A stretch of DNA of 64,000 nucleotides from Chrysogorgia sp. JL179-B06 (GCA_035772405.1 JAYKKM010000350.1:1798001-1862000), one strand, 5' to 3'; positions 1 through 10,852 are shown, counted from the stretch's first letter. Notes: generated by a model from the letters alone, not told the origin. Numbers and translations: made by a program.

Positions 1-599
1 TTATTTTTTACAACTATTTACAAAAGTTACAAGCAAATACTGTAAATATAATAAGTATAATTTTGTGACTTGGGTAACATTATCACACTAAATTGATAAA
101 TTAATTATTATTATAATTATTAATGGCCAATTAATAACATCTCATATATTGATTATTACATAATTTTTATAAATTTAAACACTTGGCATTGAAATATTCC
201 TCCAAAGTTGGAGGCTGCAAGTTAATAAATTCACTGGTTTGATTACCATAAACATGTCATAGCATTTCTAAGCAAAGCACAAATTTGGTACATAGTACCA
301 ACAGGAGATAGGCCGATCTTTAAATCCTTCTTCAAACACTCATTAATAATTCATGAGGAAAAGACAAAAGAAAATCACTACCGTATCGTGTCTTTAAATG
401 TGATAAAGATTCGTCCTGATTTACATAAACTTTATCTTTGATTTTCTCGGCTTAGACAACATCGATTTTCAAAATTACTACGCCAATGAACTTATCAAAT
501 GGGTCGTGTTTGAAGCCGATAAACTCGCAGCACGTGTTTTATCAGATCTAAAACACTCGGGCTAGCCCTCGTGTTTTATATCTGATAAAACACTGCTGT
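1..599. other. A/T-rich stretch without a recognised gene
   Basis: No frame here reads as a protein I recognise. The notable item is a near-perfect foldback at about 533-594, described separately. The right border runs into the 3' end of the decayed transposase on the minus strand. Confidence 0.5.
533..594. repeat. Short foldback (about 28-bp arms)
   Basis: The arm GTGTTTTATCAGAT is followed by AAAACACTCGGGC, and both are mirrored on the other side by GCCCTCGTGTTTTATA and ATCTGATAAAACAC. The loop is only a few bases. Each arm itself contains two inverted copies of the GTGTTTTA word, so the structure is a palindrome built from palindromes. It could be a tiny MITE or a structured RNA element; no protein is involved. 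Confidence 0.75.
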
Positions 600-1790
600 T
601 CGTTTATTAAACAATACTTAAAGCAAAGTACTTTGATATCTCACCAAAAACCCACTCAACGCTCACTCGCACTTTGCTCATTGAGGTATTGAATAGTTGT
701 TCTTCTTCAGTTAAGATGTTGTACCGGTAAGCATTCTGTTACTGCGGTCGGTGGGGATAGGCTGGATCTCCATATAAACATAAAATCTGTCTTGCTGGGT
801 TTATGCTATGTACTTCCAGCAGATCCATCAGACCCGACATTCTGAGCATTGCTGCATCATGTCGCTTTCCCTAAAAAAATTAATGAAAAAACTATTTATA
901 ACATTTAATCAAGTTAGAATAAGAAAAGAAAGAATAAATTAGCAAGTAATCACATTTAGTAAATCAAACAAATATAAACAACAAATATATTGAAACATTA
1001 AGCTAGACAAACAAAATATAAGTTGAACCCACATGCATATATGCTTTAATTTACACCTGTATGTCAAATTAAACTTTCATTCAATATATAAGCTTATATA
1101 TTATAGGCTTATATTGTTTAGACTTACCCACTGGTCCGTACAAGTTAGAAATCATCCCATTTGCAGCGACAACGGCCTGGTACTTCAATGCATGTACTCT
1201 TTTGTGGCCGTTGTACATTACTCTTTGGTGCCTTGTTGGGCGACAAATAAAGGCCTGACAGTGAATGAATCCCCAGCAGTTTTCCAGTGCGCCACTCTTT
1301 TCATGAATAGCTTCAGCGTAACGTTGAAGTTGGTCGGGTTGTAGCCAGTCTTGGTCGAACGATGTTAAAGTTTTCCAGTGCGCCACTCTTTTCATGAATA
1401 GCTTCAGCGTAACGTTGAAGTTGGTCGGGTTGTAGCCGGTCTTGGTCGAACGATGTTAAAAGATGTGCAAAGGTCCGGGAGATATGACTTGTGCCAAGTG
1501 ACCAAACCTTGATACAAGATCTCTGTACCTACATGGATAGGCGTATCATTGAAGAAGTATACAAAGGGCTTCTGTACCGTTAGCAGTCGTACCATTTCGG
1601 CAGGTCAATTTATCAGGAACATCTAATGCATAGTAGATGAGGGAGGTCTTCTTTCTTGAAGAAGCGAAACTCCGACAGACACTCTTCTTCAGTGAGCTCG
1701 TCGATGTTCAAATGTTTATATTTCCAGTAAGGAAAAGCTGGATTATTTGGCCTTGGAGCAAAAGCGTAGTAAAGGAGCACAAATTATTCT
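600..1790 (-). pseudogene. PIF/Harbinger-like DDE transposase, decayed
   Basis: Read on the minus strand, the region gives in order: an N-terminal piece with FRFLKKEDLPHLL (about 1620-1680); a piece with GTEILYQGL (about 1500-1545); a DDE core piece with WGFIHCQAFICRPTRHQRV and then HKRVHALKYQAVV and NLYGPVGK (about 1110-1275); then GKRHDAAMLRM, LCLYGDPAYPHRP and VEWVFGEI (about 620-860). The D of GDPAYP and the E of VEWVFGE fit the second and third catalytic acids of this family. The first acid expected just before CRPTRHQ has become H or Q. Stops, frameshifts, a 91-bp tandem duplication and about 240 bp of extra A/T-rich DNA near 870-1110 (an intron or an insertion) show it is dead. The family assignment is from recalled motif similarity to HARBI1-type DDE proteins. 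Confidence 0.75.
1279..1460. repeat. 91-bp tandem duplication inside the transposase
   Basis: The 91 bases at 1279-1369 are repeated at 1370-1460 with one visible A/G difference. The unit is inside the transposase sequence, so it is a local duplication after insertion rather than a satellite. Confidence 0.9.
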
Positions 1791-2320
1791 ACCTCTAAAA
1801 GAGATCTTTGGCGAACATCAACGCAACAACAAGTTGGTTGTCTGCCATATTTGTTTGGCCTTTGCTCGTTCTCGTCTTGGTCTCAAATTCTAAACATTTG
1901 TTTTGGATGGGAACGAAACAGACTAGTCCCACTCCCCTGTGCAGAAAAGTTTGTTTTCGTACTCGTGCTCGTACTCAATCTAAAGGTCCCTAATAACGCC
2001 AAGTTGAAAACGAATTCCTTTTGTCTCCAAAGATCCGGTATTAAGTTTAATATATACGGACTTCATTATCTTTAATTGAAAAGCTGACCGACACTTCGAG
2101 AGAAATCTAAAATTTGAATTAGAATAGGCATCAGCACAAGGCTTACTGTACAGAAGGTGCTTACCGATTGCCGAGTTGCAACTAATAAGTAAATAAGAGC
2201 GACAATGTCGCAAAGGCTGTTGTCGTAATGGCACTGTTTTATTTCTAATACCGCTTGGAACATATTGCGTAATCCTGTCACTGAAGCTTTGAGTTGTTCT
2301 ACCTACATAGCGAGAATCGC
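1791..2320. other. No recognised gene
   Basis: Several short frames exist but none resembles a known domain. A small run of alternating CGTACTCGTGCTCGTACTC lies at about 1958-1978. This may be transposon flank of the elements on either side. Confidence 0.4.
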
Positions 2321-3110
2321 ACTCACATGTTAAATGTTATGGTAACATTCTCAACTAAAAGCAGCTTCTCACTCATTAAATTTACATCGACTTCAGCTAA
2401 TGAAGATTCGCCAACTGTACCTAACAAGGCATCTTCAAACAGAGATAGACTGTGAGTTACCTCCGACATCTCTTTCACAATAACTTGTGCACAAGTACTA
2501 TCTTTACACATTGTTGTTCTCATGGTAAACATGCAATTACCACAACGAACTACAGCACTACCAGTGCTTTTTTCCACAACTCTTAAACTTTTTTATAGAC
2601 TCGATAGCATATAAGTTACAAACAGTAACATTTATCTGATTCCACTTCATCGACAATCATTGCGAAAATTTGTGCCAGATTTTCATATTTTTTTCCATAA
2701 ATTTGCGAATCCTTCGTTGTTCCAAGACTAGTTTTAAAGTTCCATAGCCTTATACTCTAACATTTTCGAACGAATATACGTGACCTTGAACGACTTGACC
2801 GATATGTTGCTCCCATAACTCTAGCGAGACCATTGTCCCAGAGGTGTCGCATACTGTAGCTTCTGCTAATTTAAGATAGGGTTTTCCCACTAATTTTGTT
2901 TCACCAAGACGAACAACTTTGGTGACAATGGAAACAATATCCATTGGACTGCATTTTTTAACATCTTGCAGTGTCAACAACAACCTGTTCTACAACATTG
3001 TTGTATTGGAAGAAATATTCCATCTGACTAGATGCAGAGATTTTCGTCATGTCATTGATATCTTTGGTTACGTAACGTGCTAACTTTACCGGTGTTCTAT
3101 CTCAGATTTC
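2320..3110 (-). pseudogene. Replication protein A-like OB-fold/zinc protein, broken
   Basis: The minus strand gives an OB-fold-like piece (2983-2750) with DIVSIVTKVVRLGETKLV, a KPYLKLAEATVCDTSGTM core and LELWEQHIGQVVQGHVYSF. A bridge (about 2750-2640) has LWNFKTSLGTTKDSQI. A C-terminal piece (2577-2323) has VVRCGNCMFTMRT, a likely half of a CxxC zinc site. This order matches RPA large-subunit proteins, which bind single-stranded DNA. Two or more frameshifts separate the pieces. RPA-like genes are known passengers of Helitrons and other DNA transposons; whether this copy came from one is inference. It is too short and broken to be the host RPA1. Confidence 0.55.
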
Positions 3111-3419
3111 CGTTTAAGGTCTGTGCTCTATTGTAATAGGAGCATCTAGAGATGTTTTGCCTGTGATAAATATCAGTCATTATGTGCACGCAGAGTTAAA
3201 GGATTTCTTATGTTATGTACTGCATGGAGTGAGAGCAACGTTCTTGAGAGACTCGTAGGATTACAGACATAAGTTTTCTAACACTATTTACTAGTTAAAG
3301 ACTATTCGAGAGAGTTCTTATATATGGTTTATGGGTCGTTATTAGTCCAATATGTACACAGTAATGTTGTAGAGTTTAATTTAGTGTTTATGGTAATTTC
3401 AGTTTCACCGTATTTTGGG

Positions 3420-4560
3420 AATAAAGATTGTGTCTCAAAGACCTCGTCTTACGATCATTTTCCATTTGATATGGTTGAAGACTTAGCAAACTCCAATGCT
3501 AATAATCTGTCACCAACAATTAGAGGAAAAGCTCTTTAGTTATCAAAACCTAAAAAAGACCATCTAAAAAGTTACACAGGTTTAGAAACATCAGCCTTTT
3601 AGGCAGTCATTTGAGATGATTAAAAGATTTTTTCCACTAACATACTGGTCGAGTAAAACTATGACATCGATTAGTGTGGAATATGAGTTGCTGATATGAA
3701 TGAAAAATTAAGATTAGATCTTCCATATTTTGATTTAGCATCAAGGTATTCTGTCAGCCATGTTACAATTCAGAATATATTTCTAACCTATCTGCATGCA
3801 TTCCACGAGATATATTTTATTGGCTGCATGAATGAACTGCCATCATTGGAAAAGAGTAAGAGTTGCCTGCCACAATCATTTGGGAACATTACAAACTGTT
3901 GCATAATTATTGACTGCACAGAGCTTAGAATTGAAGCTGCACGAAAAGATTTAGAAGCAGCTACTCAAACGTACAGTAATTACAAACACTATTCGTCAGC
4001 AAAATATCTCAATGGTGTCGCTCCTGGCTCCACTAGTGACAAAGTGGTTACTGATGAATTGAAGATTATATCTCATCTTAAGGTAAGTGAATTCTAAATA
4101 ACTAACCAGGTAGCATTTTATTTTTAACCATGGGCCAACATTTATAAAAGAAATAGAAAAAGGATGCTGTGTGTTAATTTACATAACCTTATGCACTGGG
4201 AGATTTCAAATATATGCTAGAATAAAATTCTATGCAGGTTAACAGTCTGTTTGGAGTTTAATACAATTAATTGAGGTTATAAAATGCAAAATTATTTAGT
4301 TTCATCTTTGAAAGCTGTTTATATCTTGCCACTCGGTGTAAGAATCCTCCTCCCAATTTATCAAAGTATTAACTGCATGTGACTATAGCATTTTGTTTCT
4401 TTTCTGACAGGCAGGGAATTTAATTCTTGCAGACAAAGGATTTTTACTCCATGACCTTCTTCATAAGAATGTTTTCCTAAATTTACATGCCTTTCTGTTC
4501 ATGTTGAAAGGGCAATTGAAAGGTTGAGAAACTATAAAATATTAGGATTGATAACTGCAT
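3420..4560 (+). pseudogene. ISL2EU/HARBI1-type DDE transposase with one intron
   Basis: Coding similarity starts near 3420 and continues into an open frame at 3696-4082 with KLRLDLPYFDLASRYSVSH (helix-turn-helix-like), QNIFLTYLHAFHEI, and the first catalytic block IIIDCTELRIEA followed by TYSNYKHYSSAKYL. A textbook donor (AAG|GTAAGT at 4083) and acceptor (TTTCTGACAG|G ending at 4410) define a 328-bp intron. After it come GNLILADKGFLLHDLL (second catalytic D) and, in another frame, VERAIERLRNYKI with the terminal E. The middle of the C-terminal part is deleted and stops occur upstream of 3696. An ancestor of this type moves by cut and paste. It faces the SWIM/YqaJ gene on the minus strand, the arrangement seen again at 29.8-32.3 kb. 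Confidence 0.8.
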
Positions 4561-5300
4561 CACGTCGGGTATACTGCCAGGGTATCCACAAGGAAACAAA
4601 AATAAGCCAGCTTTCTCAACGATGTTCGCAGTTGCTTTTGAGTACTGGTTTATAGCAAGCTCTTCATGTATTTGCCCCCGCGTGATTGCATCCTTGGTCC
4701 CCATGGAATATTCTCCTTTCAGCTTTTTAAACAAAGAGGGTGGGAGAGATTGGACATTGTTTTGTAATGGCTCCTAAAACATCACCAAAGTTGCTCCCTG
4801 TTAAACGCAATCTTCTAAATTTGCCCCATAACTAGGAATTTCTTTGGTCTGCTCAGCAAGCCAACTAATTTGTTCAGGAGAAACTTTGCATTTCTCAGCA
4901 AACACCTCCTTATCTGCAATAAAGTCATCCAGGATGTCATCAATCAAAGCTGGTTCTAATGAATTCCTAGTTTCATTTGGTGATAGCTCTGGTCCAATTA
5001 GCCATTACAGATGCATTTGAAAGTTTTTCAAACAGAAATGATTGGTCCAAGTCAGAAACAGCTTTTGATGTTGCCTTGTAGTTTGGCCTGATAATCTTTC
5101 TTGGCAGCAGTTTTTGACCTTGTTATCCAAGCATTGGGTAGGTCAGTTTTAGAGAGACCCTTCTTGTTTACATAAATTGCTGTTGCAGCCATATGACTGC
5201 AGAGCCAGTTTCCCCTTGGGCTTTCACAAGAAGCATTCAAAATGCCTCCAGATCCATTGATTTGCAATGTGACTGTATAACTTTTGTCTCTCATGGAGGC
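4483..5300 (-). pseudogene. SWIM zinc-finger / YqaJ-like nuclease protein, broken
   Basis: From the right, the minus strand encodes a SWIM-type segment (5294-5052) with GGILNASCESPRGNWLCSHM, where two Cys and a CxH pair are the zinc ligands. After several frameshifts comes a YqaJ-type segment (4734-4483) with MGTKDAITRGQIHEELAI and VEKAGLFLFPCGY, the start of the PD-(D/E)xK-like nuclease fold. YqaJ proteins are exonuclease/recombinase relatives, and ISL2EU transposons carry one beside their transposase. The catalytic second half is absent, so this copy is inactive. The gene converges on the DDE transposase just to the left. Confidence 0.65.
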
Positions 5301-5529
5301 TATAACTTCGCATTGATTGCATGATCTCTTACTCGAAGCTCGACAACGAAACCAGACTTGAATTTTTGTCCACCCTTTTCATTACTTTTTGCATCACCCT
5401 TCAAAATTTTCAGCATTCCGGTGATTGTTATTACCTCCCTTGCATTCTCCATTTACAGCTTGGTTTTGGCCTAAGCCTTCTCTTTCCAAATATTTGGGTC
5501 TACCCAGGCCTACCCCTTCTAGCTTTTGT

Positions 5530-7765
5530 GCTGGAAGTCTTTGAAAGATGAAGAGATCAGCAACACCAAGTGCGACAACACCTGGCAAGCCAGTCGTCAC
5601 GATCGACAGACAAGAGCATGGAGAATCAAAGTCTATAAAGTAATTATTCGATATGTAAATTATTATTTTTTTATAATACGGCTTTTATGTTTTTTTATGT
5701 TGCAGATATTCCCATAATCAAGCATAAATATAGTAATAAGATTGCTGTACCTACAGGCTACAGTATAGTCTTGGTTGCATTATGTGTCTATCTTTTAATA
5801 CTATTTATCTATAACGATTTGTAACTATTTAGGAAGTTCAAGTAAATCAGCCAAGTCCATGGTCAGTGCAGGAAAGAAAAGCTTTGGTTGTGTATGTTGC
5901 GCTTTATACTCCAGTCATTGATAACAAACCTTTTTCTTGGCCTTCAACAAAAAATGTTGATTTTTGAAGCAAATGCGCTGATTCCATATCAGCTACAACT
6001 GGAATGAATAAAAGATCAGCTAACCATTCTTGATTCCTTACAAGTGCTACAGTAGCGTAGCTGTGTATCTAATATAATGCAATATATATATATATTGTAT
6101 AAATATGCAGTATTTATTCAAGTGTCATTTTATTATTTTTTTCTGGATTTGTATTTAATATAAATTTAATATAGGAGTGTAATTGTTAGTTTTAATATTA
6201 TAAAGAAAATACAGTCAAACTCCGAAAATGGCCTCATTTTTTAAATATTGTTTTTGCCCAACATAAAAACCATGTAAACACACTCACTGTCAATGTTAAA
6301 TGAAATGAATATAAATTTGGCTCACCTGTGATACTGTAGCTTGGGGGATAGGGTGTCCTTGCCCAATAAATGTATAAACACTCTCAGCAAAGATGCCTGG
6401 TTGGCTTTAGAAAGCCAAGGGGGTTAAAGGGTTCGTTAGAAACATAATATATAATCACTGTACTGTATTCTTGTATTTGGGGAGATGTCTTTTGACAAGA
6501 TAATATTCACAAAAATATTGAAAAATATTCTTTTTGTTACACTGTAGGAAATGCTTGTAGACTTCAAGTAATCTCGGTTTTAAGGAAGAAGTACAAAACC
6601 TTAGAGGAAGCTGAAGATCTTGGTGTGAATTATTTCACAGATGGCTTGCAAGATCCATCAAACAACTTAAGTCAACAATCCACTCATTATCCTCTGAAAC
6701 AGTGAAGAGTACAACACATTCTCCTCATGTTCAATTAAGGAATCGATTTTGCCATGGAGATGCCATTGTTAACATTATTGGTCTTTTGTCTAGCATGACA
6801 TCTAAACTTCGATCCGACCTTATTCAAAATTTGTTTATGTACTTTTTGACAATTGAGTTTGGTTGCCATTTACAGTCTTTTGTACCATCAGATTTCATTA
6901 AGTTGTGTTGTGAAGGTTTCAAGGTCCTTTATGATAACAAAAAGGAAAACATCATATATAATCTAGCTAGGGGGCTTCCCTAACAAAAAAAGTCTATAGG
7001 CTTGCCTATAGGCATGTCTATAGGCAACCTATAGGATTCTATAGGAAACCTATAGGCTTCTATAGGCAATTCGAACATTTTCTATAGGCGACCTATGATG
7101 AAACCTATTAGCCTATTTGGAATACCAAGAGAAGATGCCAAAGCTTCCCATCGATAGGATGCCATTTGGGATGTTGAATTACAATATCCGCTACTTTTCC
7201 AGTAACACTGTCAATAAGTTAATTAATGCTTATCCAGACTACATCGAATGGGAGACTTCAATGTTTTCAAACTTTGGTCACAAGTGGATTTTCTTACAAA
7301 GAGGACCTGGATTTGCTTGTGACACTGCAGGAACGGGACAGTCACAACATGAAGCTAGTGCTACTGCTACTGAAGAAGAGTCAAGTGATGCTGGTATTGG
7401 TTTGCTGCAACAAGCATGGCAAGAAACATTTGGGAACAATAACTTACAAATACCTACCAATGAGATTGACAGCGATTGTGCTGAGAATTTATGTCTACAA
7501 GATGATGTTCAACCTACCGACTGTTTCTACTCATGAACATAGTTTTTTGTGGGCACGCTTAAGCAATCAAGAGAAGGAAGAAGTATGCTTGGGAGATGAT
7601 CCTGTTGTCATTGAGGAACTTCATGGTGTGCAACCACAGTCAAGGAGAAAGAAGGAAGTAGATCCAATAAAAACGAAGGTCAATGTTGCTGGCCATTCTG
7701 TCTGGACAATCCAACGCCATATAGCATTTAATCTTTTAAATTCAAACATTCAAGTATGTCACTAG
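5530..7765 (+). pseudogene. Multi-exon gene with SANT/Myb-like domain, broken, function unknown
   Basis: Plus-strand coding blocks are separated by intron-like gaps. A first block ends near 5640. A second (after an acceptor near 5832) has WSVQERKALVVYVALYTP and NVDF followed by TGA where the family has Trp. A third begins after an acceptor near 6548 with GNACRLQVISVLRKKYKTL, then HGDAIVNIIGLLSSMTSKL. A fourth (7117-7536) has MPFGMLNYNIRYFSS, and an overlapping frame continues to 7765 with NEKEEVCLGD-like acidic sequence (read QEKEEVCLGDDP). Blocks two and three together resemble a SANT/MADF DNA-binding domain. That could make it the accessory DNA-binding protein of a Harbinger-type element or a truncated host gene. 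The rest is unrecognised. A nonsense codon and frameshifts mark it as dead. Confidence 0.5.
6985..7115. repeat. CTATAGGC-rich simple array
   Basis: About nine copies of the palindromic word CCTATAGG or CTATAGGC occur in 130 bases between two coding blocks of the SANT-like gene. Copies are unevenly spaced (about 10-16 bases), so it is a word cluster rather than a regular tandem repeat. Confidence 0.85.
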
Positions 7766-7816
7766 AATTACAGTAAATAATATATTCATGCACTATATAA
7801 CATACATATAGATGTG

Positions 7817-8682
7817 TAGCCTGCGTGACGGCGTTAGGGGGAGGGGGGAAGCGGAAAGGCGAAGTGGGGAGGGAACGCCTGCACGAAAGACCCATGTTTT
7901 TGGATTTCCGCCCACACGAAGAGCTGTCAAAAACAACCAATCAGCAACTAGGGGGCTTTCCTCAATGATTAAAACATTTCACTTCGGGCCGAATCGTGAA
8001 ATATCCATGTCTGAAACTCCGTAAAAAGCTTGACTGCATCTGGTGGAAACAAGATTTATTTTGAAAATTTATTCAACAATCATGTAGACATGTACCGAAC
8101 ACCGTAACTCCAGAATGGGATATGGCCAAGGAATTTCATATGCAAGACAACATAGAAACCATCACTTATACGTTTAGCCATAAGTCTCAGACCCAGAGAG
8201 CATTGTTGAAACACCTGAAGACAAGAACAAGGTAGAAATCACAATAATATATAGCTGCTTCCCCTGCCGACTGATAATCACGCGCTAGCACGGACGTCTG
8301 GTAACTCTACCATATCCAAAATCAAACTCTTGCCAAATCCCGTTGGTAATACCATCAAAACATATTTTCCAGTCAGCAGCTCCCTTGTAGCAACTTTTTG
8401 TTCCTGTTTAAATTTAAAGCTACCACCAGCAAGGAACTGAAGATCTGTTAAAGCTTTGGAAAGAAAATAATCTACCAACACGGTTTTTCTAAAGTTGCCA
8501 TTTTTAAATGTTTATTTCCTGACAGGAAATCCCTGAATACTAATGAGTTGAGATAGCCAATCGGAATTTAGCGTACTCTGGTGGACGTAGAAATCCAAAA
8601 ACATGGGTCTTTCGTGCAGGCGTTCCATCCGCACTCACCCCAGTCCCCTCCCCCAATCCCTAAACGCCTGCTTCGCAGGCTA
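7817..8682. mobile_element. Non-autonomous DNA transposon carrying a RecQ-type fragment (copy 1)
   Basis: The element starts TAGCCTGCGTGACGGCGTT and ends CGCCTGCTTCGCAGGCTA. Its ends are inverted repeats that continue inward for more than 100 bases, including a shared GGAACGCCTGCACGAAAGAC block. It is flanked by the 9-bp direct repeat ATAGATGTG at 7808-7816 and 8683-8691. A 9-bp duplication with long inverted repeats is typical of Mutator-like elements; the superfamily is inferred, since no transposase is present. A second copy, interrupted by a Helitron, is at 44426-48620. Confidence 0.85.
8278..8505 (-). pseudogene. RecQ-type helicase N-terminal fragment inside transposon
   Basis: The minus-strand frame contains FKFKQEQKVATRELLTGKY followed by VLMVLPTGFGKSLI. 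LPTGFGKS is the Walker A/motif I of SF2 RecQ-like helicases, and the preceding Gln-rich stretch fits motif 0. Only about 70 residues remain and they end at a stop. The upstream start (MATL...) needs a frameshift to join. The same fragment, also broken, is present in the second copy (about 48270-48480), so it was captured before the element multiplied. It cannot be an active helicase. Confidence 0.75.
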
Positions 8683-8699
8683 ATAGATGTGTTGTGGTT

Positions 8700-9090
8700 C
8701 TGTAGTTGTTTGTTGACATTATTTTATTTATTTTTTTTAATTGATTTTGCCCATAAAAAAAAATCTAATAATTCTACAATTTTTAAATAACATTAGGGCT
8801 AGGGGCCTACTAGAAACCTTAATAGGCTTTTTACTTAAGACCCCTAGTTGTGATTATATAATATATTTAATATTTACAGAAAATCAGTGTTGAAATGTTT
8901 ATAAGTGAAGAAAGAAATTGATTAGATATATATCCATATATGTGTATATATACTATAAAAAGACTAGTAAATGTGCATATAAAATATAATAGAATAGAAT
9001 GGGCCGGCAAGAATTCAGCAAAACAATGGGAAATTGTTCTACTAAATTCCAGCCAACCCATAGCACACAAATAGACATACAACAACTATA
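8700..9090. other. A/T-rich stretch without a recognised gene
   Basis: Short frames only, with TATA-rich simple sequence near 8925-8960. Nothing resembles a domain. Confidence 0.4.
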
Positions 9091-9093
9091 TGA

Positions 9094-9393
9094 TATAATT
9101 AATACCCACTGGTTCGCTCAGAATTTGGCAAGACGATGGAAATTGCCCTGCCAGACCCTGACCCTAACCAATCTACAGTATACCAAACTGTATACAAACT
9201 ATACACAACAATGACGATATTGAAAATGTATAAAGATATTGAAATAATTAATACCCACTGGTTTGCTCAGAATTTGACAAGACAATGGAAATTTCCCTGC
9301 CAGACCCTGACCCTAACCAATCTACAGTATACCAAACTATATGCAAACTATATACACAAACATGAAGAAGATATTGAAAATGTATATATAACT
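9094..9393. repeat. Tandem repeat, about 150-bp unit
   Basis: Two adjacent units share TTAATACCCACTGGTT, CCAGACCCTGACCCTAACC and GATATTGAAAATGTATA at an offset of 150 bases. A weaker third copy may lie at about 8998-9060 (GAATTCAGCAAAACAATGGG). The units lie just beyond the 3' end of the LINE. Confidence 0.85.
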
Positions 9394-9404
9394 ATGATTG
9401 TTAA

Positions 9405-10661
9405 CTAATTGTTTAAAATTTGTAAGAAATATTTTTTTGTTTCCCTTTTATAAATGTTATAAGATTTAATATTTTTTATATTAAATTCCAAACCATTCCA
9501 AATATCAACACCTTTGTCAGAAAGAGTATGTTTTACATAATTTGTTCGTTTATAGGACTTATGGAGTTTTGAAGCATTTCTTGTGTTATGATGATGAATT
9601 TGATTATTTGCTACAAAATAATTTGTGAATACCTTTGGCAAATTGTTAATGTAGTGATAGCGAAACATGAATAAGCTAACTAGATAATCATTGAATTTAT
9701 AGATGTTCAATATTTTAAGATCACTAAAAATTGGTTCAGTATGTTCCAAATAAGACTTAAAGGTCATTAAGCGTACAATTTTTTTTTGGATATTCATCAA
9801 TTTTTGAATTCGCTTTTTGTATGTATTACCCCATATCAAATTTCCATAGATTAGATATGGATAGACTAATGCATAATAAATTAATTTTAAAGTATTCAAA
9901 TTTGTAAAATGTCGTATTTTGGTTTTCAAACCAGCAGATTTAATAATTTTCTTTGATATCATATTGACATGGTCATTCCATGTCAAACATTCATCAATTA
10001 TAATACCTAGAAATGTTGTATTTTTAACTTGTGTAATATTTTTGTTGTTAATTGTAATTGTTATATTATGCTTATTTTTTTTAGAAGATCTAAATAGAAT
10101 AAATTTGGTTTTTGTTGTATTAATTGATGATTTATTAGCATTTAACCAATCAGCTATTTTATCAATTTCTAATTGAATAACTTTGTTTAGCGTTTTAAGG
10201 CAACTATTACTATAAAATATATTTGTGTCATCTGCAAACAATATAATTGAAATAATTTTACTGCAATTTTGAATGTCATTTATGTATAGAAGAAAGAGAA
10301 GTGGTCCTAAAATTGATCCCTGAGGAACACCACTTGTTATTATCATTTCTTTCGATTTTACTTGGTTGTATTTTACAATTTGTTTTCTATTTTCTAGATA
10401 GCTTTTAAACCATTTTAAACATATCGCCCTTATACCATAATGCTCTAATTTTTTAATCAGAATCATGTGATTAATTGTATCGAATGCTTTGGACAAGTCA
10501 AGGAAAATACCAATAGTGTATTCTCCTTTATCTATTGCTTTTGTAATTTTATCAACAAGTTCAATCACTGCGAGTTCAGTTGATCTATTTTTTCTAAATC
10601 CATATTGATGCTTTGATAAAATATTGTTTTTTTCAACATATTTAATTAGTCTTTTGTACAT
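9405..10661 (-). CDS. LINE (non-LTR retrotransposon) reverse transcriptase, 5'-truncated
   Basis: An uninterrupted 418-residue frame covers most of a non-LTR reverse transcriptase. Motifs in order are SKHQYGFRKNRSTELAV, FLDLSKAFDTINH, SGVPQGSILGPLLF, LFADDTNIF (catalytic DD) and FLGIIIDECLTW, then a thumb/C-terminal segment ending LQILNN. The endonuclease and the N-terminal part of the RT are missing, as expected from abortive target-primed reverse transcription. The right border abuts the inner end of a BEL/Pao LTR copy at 10661-10663. The clade is probably jockey/CR1-like, but I cannot place it firmly. The absence of stops suggests a fairly recent insertion. It cannot move alone. Confidence 0.9.
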   Translation of the reverse strand: MYKRLIKYVEKNNILSKHQYGFRKNRSTELAVIELVDKITKAIDKGEYTIGIFLDLSKAFDTINHMILIKKLEHYGIRAICLKWFKSYLENRKQIVKYNQVKSKEMIITSGVPQGSILGPLLFLLYINDIQNCSKIISIILFADDTNIFYSNSCLKTLNKVIQLEIDKIADWLNANKSSINTTKTKFILFRSSKKNKHNITITINNKNITQVKNTTFLGIIIDECLTWNDHVNMISKKIIKSAGLKTKIRHFTNLNTLKLIYYALVYPYLIYGNLIWGNTYKKRIQKLMNIQKKIVRLMTFKSYLEHTEPIFSDLKILNIYKFNDYLVSLFMFRYHYINNLPKVFTNYFVANNQIHHHNTRNASKLHKSYKRTNYVKHTLSDKGVDIWNGLEFNIKNIKSYNIYKRETKKYFLQILNN

Positions 10662-10852
10662 TTGACGAGTTTATTTATTCAATTTGTACACTATTTGATC
10701 TGACTGTATTTGAACCTTTAATATGAACTATATAAACACTCCTTACAACTTCACAACACCGACTTGACTATTTTCCCACGAGAATCTGCAGTAATAAATT
10801 ATGATCACGTGTTCGGTGTTCGTTTAGAAATGTCAATCATATATACGTATTA
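10662..10852 (-). repeat. 3' LTR of the nested BEL/Pao element, distal part
   Basis: About 190 bases starting ACGAGTTTATTTATTCAA match 22480-22666 almost base for base (roughly ten differences over the shared LTR by eye). Similarity resumes at 14043-14064, beyond the Helitron, so this is one LTR cut by an insertion. On the minus strand it contains an AATAAATAAA polyadenylation-type signal. Confidence 0.8.

Noticed and set aside
10655..10663. TGTACA next to the 3' LTR as its terminal ACA
   Set aside because: These bases encode MYK of the adjacent LINE reverse transcriptase, so the LTR end cannot be fixed there.
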